Positions 1 to 8,639 of a stretch of 64,000 bases of DNA are shown here, one piece after another (position 1 is the stretch's first letter; each line of letters begins with the position of its first letter). This DNA is from Thermoproteus uzoniensis 768-20 (lineage in GTDB: Archaea; Thermoproteota; Thermoprotei; Thermoproteales; Thermoproteaceae): the NCBI RefSeq assembly GCF_000193375.1, contig NC_015315.1:628622-692621 (forward strand), given 5' to 3'. The translations under genes and the position numbers were made by a program. The notes under the pieces were generated by a model. That model searched no databases, was not told the DNA's origin, and worked only from the letters and a program-made list of their open reading frames with translations.

Positions 1-10
1 CCCTCCTAAA

Positions 11-40
11 CACGAAGGGCCCCCTCGACGGCTTTATATT
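11..40 (-). promoter_or_regulatory. TATA promoter and first codons of a gene leaving the window
   Basis: On the minus strand a TATA-like box (aatataaag, about 31-39) lies about 23 bases before a GTG at 13-11, the spacing used by most leaderless genes here. Only four codons are inside the window, so the product cannot be named. The same A/T stretch could also work on the plus strand, where no convincing gene follows. Confidence 0.35.
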
Positions 41-80
41 GTTTACGGCCACTTACGGCCGGCCGCCGCGGTTGGCGAGC

Positions 81-434
81 CTATCGGCCCGACTGGATCT
101 TCTCGAGATATCCCTGCAACAACGCTATGCGCTCGAGCAAGGCCTCGCAGAGCGCGTCCCTCTTCCTGAGCTCCTCCAACAAGATCTCCCTCTGATACGC
201 AAGCTCCTCCACCGCCTTCTGAAGCACGGCGTCGACGCGCTCCGCGGCTTCCTGTATCTTGGATACTGCGATCTCCACGTTGGGGGGCGCCGGAGGCGGC
301 TGGGGAGGTTGCCTCGCCTCTATTCTGGCGGCGGTCTCCGCCAGCTGTTTGGAGAGCGACGCCATCCCTCTCCTTATCTCTATGAGCTCCCTCAAGACGT
401 CTTGTAGTATGTCCTCGGGGGCTAGGTCGGCCAC
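81..434 (-). CDS. Coiled-coil protein of unknown function
   Basis: A protein of about 117 residues. I place the start at GTG 434, about 22 bases after the TATA box ctatttaagg; the frame stays open further upstream, but that part is Arg/Pro-rich and crosses the promoter. A Pro-rich linker near residues 40-52 is followed by a long Glu/Arg/Leu helix with heptad character to the C-terminus. There is no signal peptide or membrane segment. It shares a divergent promoter with the acyltransferase at 476. I do not recognise a family; a scaffold or partner protein is possible from the coiled coil alone. Confidence 0.6.
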   Translation of the reverse strand: MADLAPEDILQDVLRELIEIRRGMASLSKQLAETAARIEARQPPQPPPAPPNVEIAVSKIQEAAERVDAVLQKAVEELAYQREILLEELRKRDALCEALLERIALLQGYLEKIQSGR

Positions 435-451
435 TCCAGCTCGTGTTGTTA

Positions 452-461
452 TCCTTAAATA
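452..461. promoter_or_regulatory. Shared divergent TATA box
   Basis: The near-symmetric ccttaaatag sits about 22 bases before GTG 434 on the minus strand and about 20 bases before ATG 476 on the plus strand, so one A/T element can serve both genes. Confidence 0.5.
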
Positions 462-475
462 GTTGACGTATAGCC

Positions 476-1159
476 ATGGGGTTCCGATCGGCAAAGGCGG
501 TGGTGAGGGCAAAATACGTCGACGCCAACGCCGTGATATTGGGGCCGTCGACAATCGGAGAGGGGGCCTTCGTCGACGCGGTTGTTGTGGGGTACCCCGT
601 CAGGGCCAAGATACTCGGCGACTTCAAGTCGCTCGACGAGATAAGCGAGGGCTCGAGGATAGGCGCCGGGTCTATCTTGAGGAGCGGCTCGGTCATCTAC
701 GAGAGGGCCGTGTTGGGCTCCGGGGTCGAGCTGGGCCACAACGTCTTGATTAGGGAGGAGACCGTCGTAGGCGACGGCGTGAGGATAGGGACGGGGTCCA
801 TAGTGGAGAAGGGCGTCAGGATAGGGAAGAACGCCTGGATACAGTCCATGGTCTACATACCCAACGGCACCGTGATCGAGGAGGACGTCTTCATAGGGCC
901 GAACGCGGTGATAACCAACGACAAGTATCCGCCGAGCAAGAGGCTGGATCCGGTCGTGATAAGGAGGGGCGCGGTAATAGGGGCCAACGCGACTCTGGTG
1001 GCGGGCGTGGAGGTCGGCGAGGGCGCCGTGGTGGCCGCAGGCGCGGTCGTGACGAGGGACGTCCCGCCGGGCGCAGTCGTGGCGGGAGTGCCGGCGAGGG
1101 AGATTTCGCGCGTCGACGAGTACCTCAAGAAGAGGGAGGTGTACGAACGCGGCGTCTAG
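476..1159 (+). CDS. Left-handed beta-helix (hexapeptide repeat) acyltransferase-like protein
   Basis: 227 residues made mostly of [I/V]-G-x-x-x-x hexapeptide turns (for example IGEGAFV, IGAGSIL, IGTGSIV, IGKNAWI, IGPNAVI, IGANATL), the signature of the left-handed beta-helix acyltransferases that work on nucleotide sugars and related substrates. The central [11 protein letters not shown] and the C-terminal VVAGVPAR segment match sugar O/N-acetyltransferases of the WbbJ/WlbB type. The acceptor cannot be told from sequence; surface-glycan or N-glycan sugar acetylation is an inference. The stop overlaps the end of the convergent CDC48 gene by four bases. Confidence 0.8.
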   Translation: MGFRSAKAVVRAKYVDANAVILGPSTIGEGAFVDAVVVGYPVRAKILGDFKSLDEISEGSRIGAGSILRSGSVIYERAVLGSGVELGHNVLIREETVVGDGVRIGTGSIVEKGVRIGKNAWIQSMVYIPNGTVIEEDVFIGPNAVITNDKYPPSKRLDPVVIRRGAVIGANATLVAGVEVGEGAVVAAGAVVTRDVPPGAVVAGVPAREISRVDEYLKKREVYERGV

Positions 1160-3414
1160 ATGCCGACGGCGACAGCCCTCTTTATCCTCTTCGACATCTC
1201 CTCGTAGAGCCGCACGTCTTCCTTCGTCAACGACGGCGGAATCCGCTTAAGCGCCTCCTCGAAGTGCTGTCTCGAGACCGGCTTGGCCGACCCGGCCCTC
1301 TCCCTTATGGTCTCCCTCAACGCGAGCATGGCGGCCTCCCTCACCAAAGCGGCTATGTCGGCGCCGGTGTAGCCCTCGGTCCTCTTGGCCAGCTCGGCCA
1401 AATTCACCACGTCCTCCTTCTTGCATCTGCCGTCCTTCGCCGCAGCCTCGTCGCACAGCTTGACGCGCCTCGTGTGCACCTTGAGTATCTCCAACCTGGC
1501 CTTCTCGTCGGGCGGAGGCACGTAGATTATGCGGTCGAACCTCCCCGGCCTGAGAAGCGCGGGGTCCAATATATCGGGCCTATTCGTGGCGGCCATCACC
1601 ACGACGTTCCTCAAAGTCCCGATGCCGTCCATCTCCGCCAGTAGCTGGTTGACTATCCTGTCGGTGACGCCGGAATCGCCTAGGCGAGAGCCCCTCGCGG
1701 GCGCTATGGAGTCTATCTCGTCGAAGAAGACGACGCATGGGGCGGCCATCCTAGCCCTCTTGAATATCTCCCTTACTGCCTTCTCGGACTCGCCGACCCA
1801 CTTGCTCAACACCTCGGGCCCCCTCACCGCTATGAAGTTGGCCCCCGACTCCGTCGCGACGGCCTTGGCGAACATGGTCTTGCCGACGCCCGGAGGGCCG
1901 TACAGCAGAATGCCCCTAGGAGGCTCCACGCCGAGCTCGTCGAAGTACGCCCTATACTTCATCGGCCACTCCACGATCTCCCTCAGCTCTTGTTTAATGT
2001 CCTCGTAACCCCCTATATCGCTCCAGTGGACCTCAGGCACCTCTATGATGACCTCCCTCAGCACAGTGGGCTGGACGAACTTCATGGCCTCCATGAAGTC
2101 GCCCATGCCGACCTTGAGCTTGTTGAGGACGTCGGGCGGTATGCTTTCTTGATCTAGGTCTATAAGCCCCTTGGACACCGCCTTCCTCAAAGCCGACATG
2201 GCCGCCTCCTTGGCCAGAGCGGCTATGTCGGCGCCGGTGTAGCCGTGAGTCATCTCGGCTATCTTGTCTAGATCCACCTCGTCGCCGGGCGCGCACACCC
2301 CGGCCTTCACGTCCTCGCTAGTGCACAGCGGCATGTTGCGGGTGTGGACCTGCAAGATCTCCCTCCGCGCCCTCTTGTCCGGCATCGGTATCTGGATCTC
2401 TCTGTCGAATCTTCCCGGCCTCCTCAGTGCTGGGTCTACTGCGTCTGGCCTATTGGTTGCGCCTATGACTACTATCTGTCCTCTCTCTTGTAGTCCGTCC
2501 ATTAAGGTTAGTAGCTGGGCAACGACTCTCTTCTCCACCTCGCCGGTCACTTCCTCTCTCTTGGGAGCTATGGCGTCTATCTCGTCGATAAAGATAATTG
2601 CGGGGGCGTTTTTCTTAGCCTCGTCGAATATCTCTCTAAGCTTCGCCTCAGACTCCCCGTAGTACTTCGACATAATCTCGGGGCCGTTAATAGCGATAAA
2701 GTAGGCATTAGCCTCGTTGGCGACAGCCTTAGCCAAAAGAGTCTTGCCAGTACCAGGAGGGCCGTAGAGCAATATCCCCTTGGGCGGTTCTATGCCTAAA
2801 TGCTTAAACAGCTCCGGGTGCCTTAGGGGAAGCTCCACCAACTCCCTAATCTTCTGCTTAGCCTCCTCCAAATCGCCGATATCCTCCCAAGTGACTCTCG
2901 GTATAGCCAACTCGGCCTCCTTGACCGGCTCCTCTCTGACAGTCACCTCGGTATCCACCGAGACGTACGCCGCGGGGCCCGGCTGGACTTGCACCACGAC
3001 GAACCTTATGGACCCTCCATAGAAGGGCACGTCGATGGCTTGGCCTCTCGTGACGGGCTTGCCTAGGAGGATCTGTTTCTTGAGGTATTCCGAGTCGACC
3101 CTCACGGGCTCTGTGGGGGCGAGCACGACTCTCTGGGCCGGCCTCAAGGAGATCTTCCTCACCCTCACCGTGTCGCCGATGCCCACGCCGGCGTTTTGCC
3201 TAATCATTCCGTCCATACGGATTATGTCCTTGTCCTCGTCCTCGGGGTAGGCCGGCCACACCTGGGCGTAGGCCGATTTCCTCCCCACGATCTCCACATA
3301 GTCGCCGGGCTCCACCCCTAGCTTCTTCATGATCCTTATAGGTATCCTCACAATAGAACGCCCGACGTCGCGGGACTTCGCCTCGAATATGCGCAACACA
3401 ACCTCGTCGGCCAT
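1156..3414 (-). CDS. cdc48: CDC48/VAT AAA+ ATPase (p97 homologue)
   Basis: A hexameric protein unfoldase that feeds substrates to degradation or remodels complexes, about 752 residues as in the archaeal VAT family. The N-terminal double-psi-barrel/beta-clam domain spans about residues 1-185. D1 carries GPPGTGKT near 218 with [13 protein letters not shown]2 carries GPPGVGKT near 495 with [15 protein letters not shown]; both have arginine-finger segments (RRPGRFD, LRPGRFD). ATG 3414 is chosen because it lies about 25 bases after TATA ttttatag; a GTG nine bases upstream is in frame. Codon choice changes in the D1 region (around 2440-2900), which is less GC-rich than the rest, possibly from gene conversion with a paralogue. 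Confidence 0.97.
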   Translation of the reverse strand: MADEVVLRIFEAKSRDVGRSIVRIPIRIMKKLGVEPGDYVEIVGRKSAYAQVWPAYPEDEDKDIIRMDGMIRQNAGVGIGDTVRVRKISLRPAQRVVLAPTEPVRVDSEYLKKQILLGKPVTRGQAIDVPFYGGSIRFVVVQVQPGPAAYVSVDTEVTVREEPVKEAELAIPRVTWEDIGDLEEAKQKIRELVELPLRHPELFKHLGIEPPKGILLYGPPGTGKTLLAKAVANEANAYFIAINGPEIMSKYYGESEAKLREIFDEAKKNAPAIIFIDEIDAIAPKREEVTGEVEKRVVAQLLTLMDGLQERGQIVVIGATNRPDAVDPALRRPGRFDREIQIPMPDKRARREILQVHTRNMPLCTSEDVKAGVCAPGDEVDLDKIAEMTHGYTGADIAALAKEAAMSALRKAVSKGLIDLDQESIPPDVLNKLKVGMGDFMEAMKFVQPTVLREVIIEVPEVHWSDIGGYEDIKQELREIVEWPMKYRAYFDELGVEPPRGILLYGPPGVGKTMFAKAVATESGANFIAVRGPEVLSKWVGESEKAVREIFKRARMAAPCVVFFDEIDSIAPARGSRLGDSGVTDRIVNQLLAEMDGIGTLRNVVVMAATNRPDILDPALLRPGRFDRIIYVPPPDEKARLEILKVHTRRVKLCDEAAAKDGRCKKEDVVNLAELAKRTEGYTGADIAALVREAAMLALRETIRERAGSAKPVSRQHFEEALKRIPPSLTKEDVRLYEEMSKRIKRAVAVGI

Positions 3415-3487
3415 CGTCTTCACGAGGGCCCGTCTATAAAAGTCTTTGCGGAGAAAGCTTTTTAGCTACAGAGACAACATAGAAGAC

Positions 3488-4015
3488 ATGTCGGTGTTCG
3501 ACGAGTTCGACAGGATGATAAAGAGGTGGCAGAGGTTCTTCGAGGAGCTGGAGAGGCAGATAGACGAGGAGTTCCAGAGGATGACGGAGCCGAGGTACCA
3601 GTATAGGGGGAAGCCCCGGTTCTACTATTACGGCTTCGAGATCACGATGGGCCCCGACGGGAAGCCCATAGTGCGGGAGTTCGGCAACGTGAGGAGCAGA
3701 AGGGAAGGCGCGGGGATAGAGGTGGTGGACGAAATAGAGCCGCTCACAGACGTGGTCGAGGACGACGGGAAGATAAAGGTGGTGGCCGAGATGCCCGGCG
3801 TCGATAAGGACGACATAAAGGTCCGCCTCAGCGACGACAACAGGACGCTTATAATCAGCGCCTCGGGCAAGGACAGAAAATACTATAAGGAGATACCGTT
3901 GCCGGGAGAGGTAATACCAGAGAAGACCAAGGCCTCGTACAGAAACGGCGTGTTGGTCGTCGAGCTCGAGAAGAAGGACAAGACCAAGAAGGGATTCGAA
4001 ATAAAGGTCGAATAA
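3488..4015 (+). CDS. hsp20: Small heat-shock protein (Hsp20/alpha-crystallin)
   Basis: An ATP-independent holdase chaperone of about 175 residues. The N-terminal arm (to about residue 80) is rich in Phe, Arg and Glu; the alpha-crystallin domain follows, with VVAEMPGVDKDDIKV and the closing strand ASYRNGVLVVELEKK. The C-terminal tail is short and Lys-rich, and FEIKVE supplies an I-x-V-like element that in this family docks neighbouring subunits. ATG 3488 is chosen because TATA gcttttta lies 26 bases upstream; the longer frame from 3446 begins inside the promoter. It is divergent from cdc48, so two proteostasis genes share a control region of about 70 bases. Confidence 0.93.
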   Translation: MSVFDEFDRMIKRWQRFFEELERQIDEEFQRMTEPRYQYRGKPRFYYYGFEITMGPDGKPIVREFGNVRSRREGAGIEVVDEIEPLTDVVEDDGKIKVVAEMPGVDKDDIKVRLSDDNRTLIISASGKDRKYYKEIPLPGEVIPEKTKASYRNGVLVVELEKKDKTKKGFEIKVE

Positions 4016-4122
4016 CTTAAGCCGGATCCCAGGGCGGCACCTTTCGGGAAAATTCCACTTCCACTATAAGCGGGACCTCCCTCGCCGTTGTAAGTTTATA
4101 TCCTTTATCGGATAAAGCCGAC

Positions 4123-5754
4123 GTGTCCGAAACAAAACTAGCAGTTACCATTATTGTATTAGTGTTGTCTGCGGCGGCCACATGGGTCGCCACCTTGAGC
4201 CTGACCTTACAAGCAAATAATGTCGCGGGATTGGGTCCGGCGCCCGCGGGCTCCGCCCCGTCCGGCCAGCTACCGACTGTCAAGATCAGGAGGCTTTACG
4301 TTGTCGGCCCGGTTTGGCTCGGCGATGTGGCGGCGCGGCGCCTCAACGTATCCGTTGTGGCGATCCAGCTCGGCGATCTGCCGGCTGTCCCCAACGAGAG
4401 CGTGGTGTTGATATACTGGCCCTACTTGAAGGCCAATAAATCCTCGCTCAGATATCTGGAGTCGGCCATCGCTAGAGGCGACCTAATAGCGGTATACGGC
4501 AACGCCAGCGACGAGGCAGAGGCAGAATACCTACTCGGCTACGCCTGGGCTGAGGCCTCCAACAACAGAGTCATCAACGGGACGGTTTGGCCGGGGGCGG
4601 CCCTGCCGGACTACCTATTCGCGGTGCCGCTCATACCTGTAGGATCGGGGGAGCCTGTCCTCTACGTCGTCAAGTGGATAAGGCCGAGAGGCCTAGTCAT
4701 AGGGCCGATATACCTAGATCAACTGCCCAAGCTCGTGGCGAGGCTCGGGGCGGATCCCGCGACGGGCCCCGATCCTTGTTTAAATGAGTACAAGAACTTC
4801 CCTAAGCTGGCTACCCCGTCGGCCGGCACCTACGTGGGGAAGAACTCGACCTTCATATGGGCCGCGCCGATGCTCGTCGGCACATCCGCCGCGGGCGTGC
4901 AAGCCTACGCCGATGGTAATGGAACTTTCTATTGGGATACTTGTACAACTATAGGCAATTATATTTACAGAGTGCAAGCGCCCAACAATAACCCGACTTA
5001 CTACTTACCTATGCAGGTCATCGGGTACGAAAGTTATTACGAGTCGTCGACTATGTACAACAACGGCGGGGAGGTCGTGAGACAGCTAGGCGCGATAGAC
5101 TATTACTACGGCTACCAGATGTACCAAAACGGGATAACCAACGTGTTTATAGGCGACATAGGGGGCGGCGCCTTTTCGCCGAGCGAGTGGAATCCGCCGC
5201 CTACGGGCAGCACTTCCGAATACAACATCTACTTTGGTATATCGTTCAGGAACGGGTTCATCTTTCCATTTATCGGTGTCGAGACAACGTCGCCTCCCGG
5301 CACGAGCGAAAGCATAAGTTGCTCTAACAGCCAGTCGCTTACGGTATATCCCAACGGCGTGACTGTCGAAGTAGCCAACCTAACCTGGGCGTTTGATATA
5401 GGCCAGCCAGCTAGTGACAGCAACTTTCCCAATTACTTCGAGGACATAACCCCAGCGGCTCTAATTCTGCCGAGCTTCTCGCAGTCGAATGCCTATAGCG
5501 CGGTGTTTGGTATATATTTCGATAACTATGTATATACATCTACGGTAATATCTAGTTCGCCTAGTGGAATCTGTTATAATTATATCACCCAAAATATATG
5601 GGCCCGCGTGTACTGGGCCATATACATAGTCCCCCAGTTGTCAGGAGCAACAAGCACGTCCTCCAATATCGTCATACGGCCCCAAGTGCCGGGAACTTAC
5701 ATAAGCGGTATATCTAGCGGTAGCACCACACCTATCTGTATAGCTGGTGCTTAA
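4123..5754 (+). CDS. Large secreted or membrane-anchored protein, unknown family
   Basis: 543 residues starting at a leaderless GTG 25 bases after gtttatat. Residues 5-30 form a hydrophobic signal or anchor (IIVLVLSAAATWVATLSLTL). Residues 50-190 form an alpha/beta-looking region; the remainder is very rich in Tyr, Asn, Ser, Thr and Gly, with several Cys that could form disulfides, as in extracellular beta-structured proteins. From about 4915 the DNA becomes clearly more A/T-rich with more NNT/NNA codons than neighbouring genes, suggesting a separately evolving or acquired domain. No catalytic motif was recognised; thermopsin-type protease was considered but not supported. Confidence 0.75.
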   Translation: MSETKLAVTIIVLVLSAAATWVATLSLTLQANNVAGLGPAPAGSAPSGQLPTVKIRRLYVVGPVWLGDVAARRLNVSVVAIQLGDLPAVPNESVVLIYWPYLKANKSSLRYLESAIARGDLIAVYGNASDEAEAEYLLGYAWAEASNNRVINGTVWPGAALPDYLFAVPLIPVGSGEPVLYVVKWIRPRGLVIGPIYLDQLPKLVARLGADPATGPDPCLNEYKNFPKLATPSAGTYVGKNSTFIWAAPMLVGTSAAGVQAYADGNGTFYWDTCTTIGNYIYRVQAPNNNPTYYLPMQVIGYESYYESSTMYNNGGEVVRQLGAIDYYYGYQMYQNGITNVFIGDIGGGAFSPSEWNPPPTGSTSEYNIYFGISFRNGFIFPFIGVETTSPPGTSESISCSNSQSLTVYPNGVTVEVANLTWAFDIGQPASDSNFPNYFEDITPAALILPSFSQSNAYSAVFGIYFDNYVYTSTVISSSPSGICYNYITQNIWARVYWAIYIVPQLSGATSTSSNIVIRPQVPGTYISGISSGSTTPICIAGA

Positions 5755-5800
5755 ATATATCTATTTTTGACATTAAATATTTTATATCTCATACTGCATC
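5755..5800 (+). terminator. Probable T-rich terminator after the secreted-protein gene
   Basis: Directly after the stop at 5754 come A/T-rich tracts including ctatttttgac and atattttatat. Oligo-T runs of this kind end transcripts in archaea. The second tract could also act as a TATA element for transcription starting near 5808. Confidence 0.35.
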
Positions 5801-5882
5801 GACTACTGCCGGGGCGTGATGTCCTCGCCGTCTTCTGAAGCGGTTCCAACGAATTCTGTTATAAACACCGCCAACTTTCTCC

Positions 5883-6593
5883 ATGCCGTACCACATAAAG
5901 GCGAATAGGGGCGATATTGCTGATACGGTCATCGGCGTCGGCGACCCGGCGAGGGCTCAGCTCTACGCGGAGGAGATAGGCGCTGAATTGGTCAACGCCA
6001 ATAGGTATCCCGTCTACACCGGCAAATACAGAGGCATGCCCATCACCATAGTGGCACACGGGATAGGCGCTCCGTCCATAGCCATAGCTCTCGAGGAGCT
6101 CAGAATGCTCGGCATGAGGAGGTTCGTGAGGATAGGGACAGCCGGCGCTTTGGCCGATCTGAAGATAGGCGACGTGGTGGTGGCCTCGGCCGCCGCGGCC
6201 GCCCACGGCGGGGGTGTCCTCTCTGCGTACATGGGCAACGCGTGTCCGCCGCTGGCTCCCTCGCCTATCTTGACGGCGAAGCTCTACGAGGGGCTGAAGG
6301 GCCTCGGGGCCGTGCTGGGCCCGGTCGTGTCCAGCGACGCCTTCTACGCCGAGGCCGGCGTGGCGGATCTCTGGAGGTCTTGGGGCGCGGTTGCTGTGGA
6401 GATGGAGTGCGCGGCGGCCATGATGTTGGGCTGGCTTAGGGGCTTCGAGACCGCCTGCGTGTTGGTGGTGAGCAACGTGGTGGGCAGAGAGGAGACTGCC
6501 GACCTGCGCAATAGGTTCGTCGAGGTCTTCAAAAGAGTCCTAGAGGTCATTTGGGGTTCTTACTCGTCATCGGTCGGGAGCGGCAGCCCTTGA
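5883..6593 (+). CDS. Purine nucleoside phosphorylase / 5'-methylthioadenosine phosphorylase
   Basis: 236 residues of the PNP/UDP phosphorylase family (hexameric trimer-of-dimers type), closest in pattern to the crenarchaeal MTA/purine phosphorylase. It phosphorolyses purine nucleosides and methylthioadenosine to base plus (methylthio)ribose-1-phosphate. Visible motifs: VIGVGDPARA near residue 16 (phosphate/ribose site), HGIGAPSIAIALEEL near 60, RIGTAGAL near 83 and VEMECAAAMM near 178. MTA is a by-product of spermidine synthesis, which links it to SpeH at 9279. ATG 5883 lies about 21 bases after gttataaac. Its 3' end overlaps the convergent small zinc protein by 34 bases. Confidence 0.9.
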   Translation: MPYHIKANRGDIADTVIGVGDPARAQLYAEEIGAELVNANRYPVYTGKYRGMPITIVAHGIGAPSIAIALEELRMLGMRRFVRIGTAGALADLKIGDVVVASAAAAAHGGGVLSAYMGNACPPLAPSPILTAKLYEGLKGLGAVLGPVVSSDAFYAEAGVADLWRSWGAVAVEMECAAAMMLGWLRGFETACVLVVSNVVGREETADLRNRFVEVFKRVLEVIWGSYSSSVGSGSP

Positions 6594-6871
6594 ATCATCG
6601 ACCTATACCTCCTCCCCATTAATAACGCTAACGCCGCCTCGACCTCCGACAGCATGGCCTCCACGCACTTAGAGCAGTACGCCGAGACGACCCCCCTATA
6701 TATGCCCAGATAGCCCACGTTGTCGGGACCCACGGCAGATCCGCAGGACCTGCACCTCGGCCTTTTTAGTTTCAAGAAAATTTTCACCTCGGCCTCGTCC
6801 GCGTTCGTCATCGTCTCGCCCCCCGCCGAGATGTAGAAGATTAGTTTCGGCCTACTCTCCCCGACTCCCAT
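6560..6871 (-). CDS. Small zinc-ribbon-like protein
   Basis: About 103 residues with two CxxC pairs (RCRSCG and YCSKC) about 27 residues apart in the middle, consistent with one zinc site, followed by a Leu/Ala/Met helix. The start is uncertain: ATG 6871 lies only about 18 bases from the TATA shared with the divergent gene, and ATG 6811 (83 residues) is an alternative beginning just before the Lys-rich stretch leading into the first CxxC. It runs tail-to-tail with the phosphorylase. No family recognised; a zinc-binding accessory or nucleic-acid-binding protein is possible. Confidence 0.65.
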   Translation of the reverse strand: MGVGESRPKLIFYISAGGETMTNADEAEVKIFLKLKRPRCRSCGSAVGPDNVGYLGIYRGVVSAYCSKCVEAMLSEVEAALALLMGRRYRSMIQGLPLPTDDE

Positions 6872-6882
6872 GTTTGTTCTAA

Positions 6883-6893
6883 ACATATAAAAG
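6883..6893. promoter_or_regulatory. TATA region between zinc protein and LysO-type gene
   Basis: The acatataaaag element lies about 26 bases before ATG 6914 on the plus strand and fits the leaderless spacing of that gene. On the minus strand it lies about 18 bases before ATG 6871, so its role there is less sure. Confidence 0.5.
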
Positions 6894-6913
6894 CAACTGA
6901 CGCCGCCCCCTCC

Positions 6914-7759
6914 ATGAGGCTTCTCGCCGAGATGGCCGAGTACATGGCCGCGATGGGGCTCGGATACGTCGCGGGCAGATTCCTCGGGCTTAGGATCCCC
7001 TCCTTTGCGTTCACTGCGGTGGTCGCCGCCGTAATATTCTCGGCGTCGGCCGAGGGGGCGCGCACCGTAGTCGACAACGCGGGCTATATCGTGGCCCTAT
7101 CCTTCGGCTACGCGCTGTCCGCGGCGCTCGCCTCTTTGTTGCCCTTCGCCTTGCTGTCGCGGGGCCGCGGCGCCTCGCAAGCCGCCGGATCCAAGGTGTC
7201 GGTCGTCGCAGTGTCGGCTCTCCTGGCCGGCATCGCCGTCGGCTACTTCTTCCAGGCGCCCTACGCCTCGGCGATCGGGCCCATACTCGTGGTGCTCCTC
7301 TTCTTGGCGGGGGCCGACATAGGCCGGCTGAGGGGGCTGACGATAGGCCCGAGGCTTATAGCCGTGCCGCTCGCCTCGCTGGCGTCGAGCCTCGCCGTCG
7401 GCCTCGCCTTCTACCTATGGCTGGGCGTCAGCCCGGCGGTGGCCGCCGGAATGGGGTGGTACAGCTTCACGGGGCCCTTCCTGCTCTCGGCGTCCGGCAA
7501 CGCGGTTCTGGGCGCCTTGGGGTTCCTCGCCAACTTCTTCAGAGAACAGCTGACGTTTGTGCTGACGCCGCTTCTGGCGAGCCGTATACCCCCCGACGCG
7601 GCGCTGGCTGTGGGCGGCGCGACGACGATGGACAACACGTTGCCGCTGTACCGCTCCGTATACGGCGCAGAGGCCGTGGTGCCGGCCGTGGTGAACGGCG
7701 TCGTGTTGACCGTGGCGGTGCCGATAGTGGTCCCCCTCGTGTACAGGCTATTTCCTTAG
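6914..7759 (+). CDS. LysO/DUF340-type membrane exporter
   Basis: 281 residues with about eight hydrophobic segments. The region MGWYSFTGPFLL, then GALGFLANFFREQLTF and ATTMDNTLP, matches the LysO (YbjE, DUF340) family, in which the bacterial member exports lysine and its analogues. The first half provides four to five helices, so this looks like a full two-part LysO rather than an isolated domain. Substrate in this organism is unknown; lysine or another cationic amino acid is inference from family. The stop overlaps the end of the convergent ubiX by 12 bases. Confidence 0.82.
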   Translation: MRLLAEMAEYMAAMGLGYVAGRFLGLRIPSFAFTAVVAAVIFSASAEGARTVVDNAGYIVALSFGYALSAALASLLPFALLSRGRGASQAAGSKVSVVAVSALLAGIAVGYFFQAPYASAIGPILVVLLFLAGADIGRLRGLTIGPRLIAVPLASLASSLAVGLAFYLWLGVSPAVAAGMGWYSFTGPFLLSASGNAVLGALGFLANFFREQLTFVLTPLLASRIPPDAALAVGGATTMDNTLPLYRSVYGAEAVVPAVVNGVVLTVAVPIVVPLVYRLFP

Positions 7760-8317
7760 CCTATCGCGGCCCCAACGCCTTATGAAGTCGTGCTCCAGCC
7801 CCAACACGTCGAGTATCCTCCCGACGAAGAAGTCTATTAGCTCCTCCAAGGTCTTGGGCTTGTGGTAGAACGGAGGAGCCGCCGGCATGACCACCGCGCC
7901 TGCAACAGTCGCCAGCTCCATGTTCCGTATGTGGACTAGGCTCAACGGCGACTCCCTCACGACGAGGACGAGCCTCCTCCTCTCCTTCAAGGCCACCTCG
8001 GCCGCCCTAGTGATGAGATTCGTCGTGAGCCCGTTCGCAATTGCGGCGAGCGTCTTGGTGGAGCAGGGGACCACCGCCACGGCATCTATCCTAAAGCTGC
8101 CGGAGGCTGGCGGCGCCTCAAGGTCGTCCTCCTCCCAATAGTAGTCGGCGAGCGATATCACGGAGTCCCTATCCAGGCCGACCTCGTGCTTCACGATCTT
8201 CCACGCCGTCCTCGACACCGACAGGTGCACCTCGACGTTCAGCTTGCGGAGGTATTCGAGGAGCCTCACGGCATATATGGCGCCCGAGGCCCCGGTAACC
8301 CCCACGAAGATCCTCAT
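7748..8317 (-). CDS. ubiX: UbiX-type flavin prenyltransferase
   Basis: 189 residues. The enzyme joins a dimethylallyl group to FMN to make prenylated FMN, the cofactor of UbiD-type decarboxylases. Motifs: GVTGASGAIYA at the N-terminus, VPCSTKTLAAIANGLTTNLITRAAEVALKE in the middle, and VVRESPLSLVHIRNM near residue 125, which is the characteristic UbiX segment. ATG 8317 is chosen because TATA atatttaag lies 25 bases upstream; a GTG 18 bases earlier is in frame. The UbiD partner is not in this window. It is divergent from the small regulator at 8362 and shares its promoter. Confidence 0.92.
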   Translation of the reverse strand: MRIFVGVTGASGAIYAVRLLEYLRKLNVEVHLSVSRTAWKIVKHEVGLDRDSVISLADYYWEEDDLEAPPASGSFRIDAVAVVPCSTKTLAAIANGLTTNLITRAAEVALKERRRLVLVVRESPLSLVHIRNMELATVAGAVVMPAAPPFYHKPKTLEELIDFFVGRILDVLGLEHDFIRRWGRDRLRK

Positions 8318-8337
8318 GGCGTCTGGTGCTTGCACTC

Positions 8338-8347
8338 TTAAATATAT
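8338..8347. promoter_or_regulatory. Shared divergent TATA box (ubiX / RHH regulator)
   Basis: ttaaatatat lies about 25 bases before ATG 8317 (minus) and about 20 bases before ATG 8362 (plus). The arrangement would let the small DNA-binding protein control both itself and ubiX. Confidence 0.5.
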
Positions 8348-8361
8348 GGACCGGTTATCTT

Positions 8362-8583
8362 ATGGGTAAGAGGGGGGAAAGGAGGAGGAAATACGGCGTG
8401 AGGAGGCTGGCGGTCGTTTCCGTCTATCTAACAGAGGAACATATCAGAAACCTCGACGCGCTAGTGAAGCTGGGGCTTTTCAGAAGCCGGTCGGATGTGG
8501 TCGAGACGGCGCTGGAGGACCTCCTCTACCGGTACAACGTCAAGATCGATGACGAGGACATAGAAGCGATCAGAGGGAGATAG
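8362..8583 (+). CDS. Ribbon-helix-helix (CopG-type) DNA-binding protein
   Basis: 73 residues: a basic N-terminus (about residues 1-14), a beta strand RLAVVSVYLTEEH, then two helices around NLDALVKLGLFRSRSDVVETALEDLLYRY, the standard RHH fold that binds operators as a dimer. The R-S-R-S-D-V turn between helices matches archaeal CopG proteins. ATG 8362 fits the TATA spacing; the longer frame from 8326 starts inside the promoter. It is not next to a toxin gene, so a regulator (possibly autoregulatory and of ubiX) is likelier than an antitoxin. Confidence 0.8.
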   Translation: MGKRGERRRKYGVRRLAVVSVYLTEEHIRNLDALVKLGLFRSRSDVVETALEDLLYRYNVKIDDEDIEAIRGR

Positions 8584-8584
8584 C

Positions 8585-8632
8585 TCAGCAGTGTCACCAC
8601 CGCTCATCCTCGCCACACACCGTCGTCATCAC
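8585..8632 (-). ncRNA. Candidate C/D-box guide RNA
   Basis: Just after the hxlB stop, on the same strand, the sequence reads C box GTGATGA (8632-8626), 15 bases, a C'-like AGGATGA (8610-8604), 15 bases, then D box CTGA (8588-8585). The 48-base span and even spacing fit archaeal C/D guides, and short AGC/GCT flanks could form the closing stem. A clear D' box is missing. The first guide segment (cgacggtgtgtgg) includes nine bases complementary to CACACACCG, which I recall as part of the conserved 16S decoding region. Confidence 0.4.
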
Positions 8633-8639
8633 GCCCAGC

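Noticed and set aside
5810-5870. GTGATGT...CTGA half C/D box before the phosphorylase gene
   Set aside because: Only one box pair, the C box is imperfect and no second half is seen; it may instead be the start of a short leaderless frame.
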